From Podaxis mareebaensis (lineage: Eukaryota > Basidiomycota > Agaricomycetes > Agaricales > Agaricaceae): 64,000 bases of DNA. A program made the position numbers and the translations under genes. The stretch is from positions 1 through 64,000 of the forward strand of contig JAEUWP010000221.1 of the NCBI GenBank assembly GCA_018524725.1, given 5' to 3'. Below the pieces are notes generated by a model. The model did not search any database, was not told the origin of the DNA, and saw only the letters and a list, made by a program, of their open reading frames with translations. This document shows, in pieces, positions 60,518 to 64,000 of the stretch. The number at the start of each line of letters is the position of its first letter. Within the stretch, counting starts at the first letter, position 1.

Positions 60518-62855
60518 CAAAAATTGCCCCTACTGACTAATGCTCGCGGTTTCACCGTCAATGGCGGACAGTTCATAGATCAGTCTCAGAACATTACTGT
60601 GCACAACAACTTCAACGGGCAAGATGGTAAGTGATACTTGGCAGGCTTACAAGATATGGTGGTATCTCAATACTGTTCCACTTTCAAGGGATCAAAATCC
60701 TGTATAAAGCTTCTATTCATGAAGCTGCGCACGACTCATCGGCTCGGGACCCACCTCCCACATGCCACCCCGGAACTCGCGAAGAATATATCGAAGACAT
60801 CACTAACTGGGCAGTCTCTTGTTTTCAGTCGGTGTACTGGCTGAGTGGACCAGCTGGAGTTGGAAAAAGCGCAGTTGCCCAATCATGTGCGGAGAAATTG
60901 AAGGAACTGGGCCGACTCGGCGCGTCTTTTTTCTTCTCCATCAATGGACGAGACGACCACACACGCTTCTTCCCCTCCCTCGCTTACCAGCTTTGCGTTG
61001 AATTCCCTGACTACCGCAACCTCGTCGGCGCAGCCATCTCCCTTGACAGGTCAATTGTCACGAAGGGGATGTCGTCGCAATTCGATGCCCTGTTTGTCAA
61101 GCCTATCCAGGAGTTGGAAAGGGTCGGCAAAGGCATTGAGAGGAGAGCCATACTCATCGATGGTCTGGATGAGTGCAATGGAAGGGGTGCACAATGTGAG
61201 ATCGTCGAGATTATCGCGGCATCTGCGAGGGAACGTAGGATGCCATTTCTTTGGGCATTTTTCAGTCGTACCTCAAGGCCACATTCGGCAGGGCAGATAT
61301 TGCCCTCCTCTGTCGCAATGAACAGCTTCGTATTTCACGCGAAGTTGACGGTGAAATTGAACTCTATCTCAGAGACGAGTTCAGAGATTTCTTCGGCGCC
61401 GCAACATATCCGTGCCCTATCCCTGGCCTTCTGATGATATCATACAAACCCTCGTCAACGCCGCGGCGGGACTATTCATCTATGCTGCAACAGTCCTCAG
61501 GTTTGTCGGCTCCCCTAGCTCTCAGGGACCAGAGGAATTACTGTCCGCTGTTCTCAAAGTCATCTCGGAACGTCGTCATAATCGGCTCATCGATCATGGC
61601 GAAGCGCGCCCCTTCGCGGGGTTGGATGCATTCTATACTCTCATCATGCAACGCATTCCCATCAATATCAGACATTCTGTGCAACTCGTTCTTGCCGATA
61701 TGTGCCTTTACGAGGCGGGAACGGCAAGTTTTAGCGCAATTCAGGTAGCCAATAGCCTCAGTTTCTCGGAGACCAAATTCAGAACCGTCTGCAATGAACT
61801 TCATGCCGTTCTCTTCTTTCAAAAGTGTCGCCAGACACTTGAAATAAACGACTCTATTGATGTTGCACAACCATTCTACCAGTGTACTGCACCTTCTGAA
61901 GTAACAAGGCAGCCCCTGGCAGGAACGTATTTCTTCGGAGGGCTTATTTCATTCTACCACAAATCATTCTACGACTTCCTCGCCGATGCAAAACGTTCCA
62001 GCACCTTCTGTGCAACGACTCAATCGGCCCGCGGGAGTCTAATGAAACAGTATCTTGAAGTGCATCTTCACTATGCACAATCATTCTACATTCATAACTC
62101 AGGTGAGAGCATCCGATGAGACTTCTCTGGGCGTGGGACTTAAGATAGACTTTTAGAACTGACTTTGGCGTCCAATATACCTAGTTCTGTGGCCTCTCTT
62201 TCCTGGATATGTCCCAACGAATTTTTTAACTCTTACCTCAAAGATCGGACCTTCGTCGCCGTCAATGCGTCACTATCACGCTTCCTACCAGAGGTAAATC
62301 CGGATCACCAGTTACAGCAAGGCTTTGTCAGGTTTGACTACCGTAAAGCCCTGCTGGCGCTGATACAAAGGATGGTCGTCGACGTAGATTCCACTTGGAT
62401 GTTCGGTTGTCGGCGCTATGTGAAAAGGGCCCGTGGGATGATCATTCATAGGGTTATCTCTGATGACTTCGGTGGTTTCGACATTTCCAAGCTTTACGAG
62501 GTGAGTTTGTCCTTGGGTATTTTTTAGTCACTTACTGACCTTATGATAGGAAATAGAGAGGCTCCTGAAACTGAAAGTCATTCGGCCATACTCTCCAAAT
62601 TTGGCATCTTGTTGTAAATCTCTCTTTCGTAGGATATCCCGAAGTGCGACGCAATCCGGCCTATACGTCAAGGGATATGGTGCCAAAAAGACTTTTTGGT
62701 ATTGGGAATACAATCCCGAGTTGCGATATTTCACCCAGTATGAAGCAATTGATTACGAGGAAGCCAGCAGGATATACCGGGAGGAGCGGTTTGGGGTATG
62801 GGACTACGAATTTGGTCATAAAAAAGTACAACCCACACACAGCAGAAACAAATGA
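60518..62855 (+). pseudogene. NACHT-domain STAND ATPase with two frameshifts
   Basis: Begins after a possible acceptor at 60517 with LTNARGFTVNGGQFIDQSQ, a short N-terminal motif seen on many mushroom NACHT proteins; the initiator exon is not identified. Exon 2 has PPPTCHPGTREEYI, then Walker A GPAGVGKSA, ASFFFSINGRDD, RFFPSLAYQL and Walker B AILIDGLDEC, then FFSR. At about 61270 the frame shifts (continuation ATFGRADIALLC ... DGEIELYLRDEF). At about 61396 it shifts again, apparently loss of one T in a T run, and continues YPWPSDDIIQTLVNAAAGLFIYAATVLR to the helical region and two more spliced exons ending at 62855. Intron-sized gaps cannot explain either shift. It is either a pseudogene or has assembly errors. 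Known: NACHT ATPases act as fungal self/non-self or cell-death sensors. Confidence 0.8.
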
Positions 62856-63506
62856 TTGGGGATAATAACTAGTGGGCATCTGCATGAATCTCTAGCGACA
62901 ATAAATTTCTCGACGAACGGATTGAATTTATCTACATAATCATCACATGGCGAACATAGGCATACAATCAACGCGTCAAATCTGGTAAATTTCCTACCAT
63001 AGATGTATGTAGTTGGATAAGGATAGTTACAATGAGATGATGCGACTGGACGAGGAGAGGAAGGAGAATACAAAGTTTAGGATGTGAGTGCTCGAAAGGA
63101 AGGGAAAAAGGAGGGACGATAATGGAATGAATGCCAAGTAAGTGAAGAGAGCTCTCGTCGAACTAGCTGCATAATTATACTCCAAACCCCAATGTCAATA
63201 ACCGTGCACGTAAAGTACACAGCGACTGACTGAGCAATGGTTAGAAGGGAAGAAAGTTGAGAAGAGGAATAAGATGAGGATGAAAGGAAGGATCAGTCAC
63301 TATGACCACCATCCGCCAGTGTACGACACCTCAACATGCACGAAACACATACGCGCCTCTCTCCTCCCACCAACCCTTGAGGAAGGAAGACCAGGAGAAC
63401 CAGAACCCCGCACCACCAACGATCCAATCCAACTCAGGCAGAAGGCGAACACAACGATCTGTCTCTCTCTTCCACAATCGTCCCCGATCCCGACCAAGAC
63501 CCAGTG
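62856..63506. other. Intergenic between NACHT gene and MYND fragment
   Basis: Purine-rich stretches and short frames only. Nothing was recognised. Confidence 0.45.
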
Positions 63507-64000
63507 TGGTTTGTCTTTTGGATAAAGCTCTTTGGCACCTGGGCCAACATGTGGAAGGCTGTGTCTTCATCTTTGAGTACTCATGCACCCGTAGCTAGTC
63601 TTGATTGGCGAAGCCAAAATGATATCACGACCAACGGAATGCAAATCTGAAAGGACGCCGGTTTCTAAAATGAAGCGAGATGAAAACCATCTGTCAAAAT
63701 ACTCTGTACGCCAAATTTCCGAAACTTAGAGGACTCACCTAAACCCTCACCTAACCGCATACTCTAACATATCGTCTACCCTCTTCTTCGCAGCTCCTGC
63801 TCTCATGAACCTCGTCTCCCTTCCCTCGAGTCCCTCTGGAACATTTTCAACTCGACCTAAAACACCACCAAACCTTCCCATATATAAGCCTTCATCACAG
63901 GTTATCCAATCCTCACGTACTCTTCTCTCGGCGTCACCTCCCACTCCCTTTACCGTTCTCACTGCCCGGGTCACCGAACTCTTCGCCCTCACCACACCCC
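63507..64000 (-). pseudogene. N-terminal fragment of a third MYND-type gene (runs off window)
   Basis: Minus-strand sequence aligns with the 5' half of the gene at 57650-59388: WITCDEGLYMGRFGGVLGRV, then KKRVDDMLEYAVR, the intervening intron, and the beginning of the next exon (equivalent of EDAAFRMLT), after which homology stops at 63507. The downstream exons with the zinc finger are missing. The 5' end is outside the window. Confidence 0.75.

Noticed and set aside
61251..61321. Introns as an explanation of the NACHT frame shifts
   Set aside because: The only GT...AG pair spanning the first shift would be about 24 bases, too short for this genome. No suitable pair spans the second.

Overview
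The window is nuclear DNA of a filamentous basidiomycete, most likely an Agaricomycete. The evidence is dense short introns of about 50-60 bp with GT/AG ends, expanded families typical of that class (TKL-type kinases with an HGDLKG catalytic loop, MYND-finger proteins, a WW/membrane protein, a NACHT ATPase), and a plasma-membrane proton ATPase whose motifs resemble plant enzymes. The species cannot be named from this sequence. All gene models below were spliced by eye.

Region 1 (1-13.5 kb) is a degenerate tandem duplication. Each unit carries a very large kinase gene, then a hemerythrin-like gene, then an Old Yellow Enzyme (OYE) gene on the opposite strand. Unit 1 keeps the hemerythrin gene but only a scrap of OYE. 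Unit 2 keeps OYE but only the 3' scrap of hemerythrin, and has an unrelated kinase relic between them. In both units the kinase gene appears to encode two kinase domains in one polypeptide: a canonical N-terminal kinase joined through a short spliced linker to a second domain whose catalytic aspartate is gone. A helical N-terminal region with a conserved CxxCH motif precedes them. I consider this kinase-pseudokinase gene the most interesting item in the window.

Region 2 (13.5-36.3 kb) is mostly housekeeping genes in wide spacers: a small multipass membrane protein, condensin subunit 3 (minus), and the proton ATPase PMA1 (minus). The spacers of about 4, 3 and 6.5 kb hold nothing I can recognise.

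Region 3 (36.3-50.7 kb) is compact: a MYND-finger protein, NMD3 (minus), a related single-kinase gene broken by a one-base frameshift in its DFG motif, a WW-domain membrane protein (minus), and the complete UDP-glucose:glycoprotein glucosyltransferase gene (ER folding sensor, RDEL tail). Long exons of MYND, NMD3 and UGGT switch from C-rich to G-rich along the coding strand, whichever strand is coding.

Region 4 (49.3-64 kb) holds a second tandem duplication: the 3' end of UGGT, a BRI3-like gene and part of a minus-strand MYND gene were copied. The second UGGT copy is a dead fragment. Both BRI3-like genes are intact but differ in repeat number. The first MYND copy is only a C-terminal piece. 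A U2 snRNA gene with its own TATA box lies on the minus strand inside unit 2 only. A NACHT ATPase gene with two frameshifts and a third, N-terminal, MYND fragment close the window.
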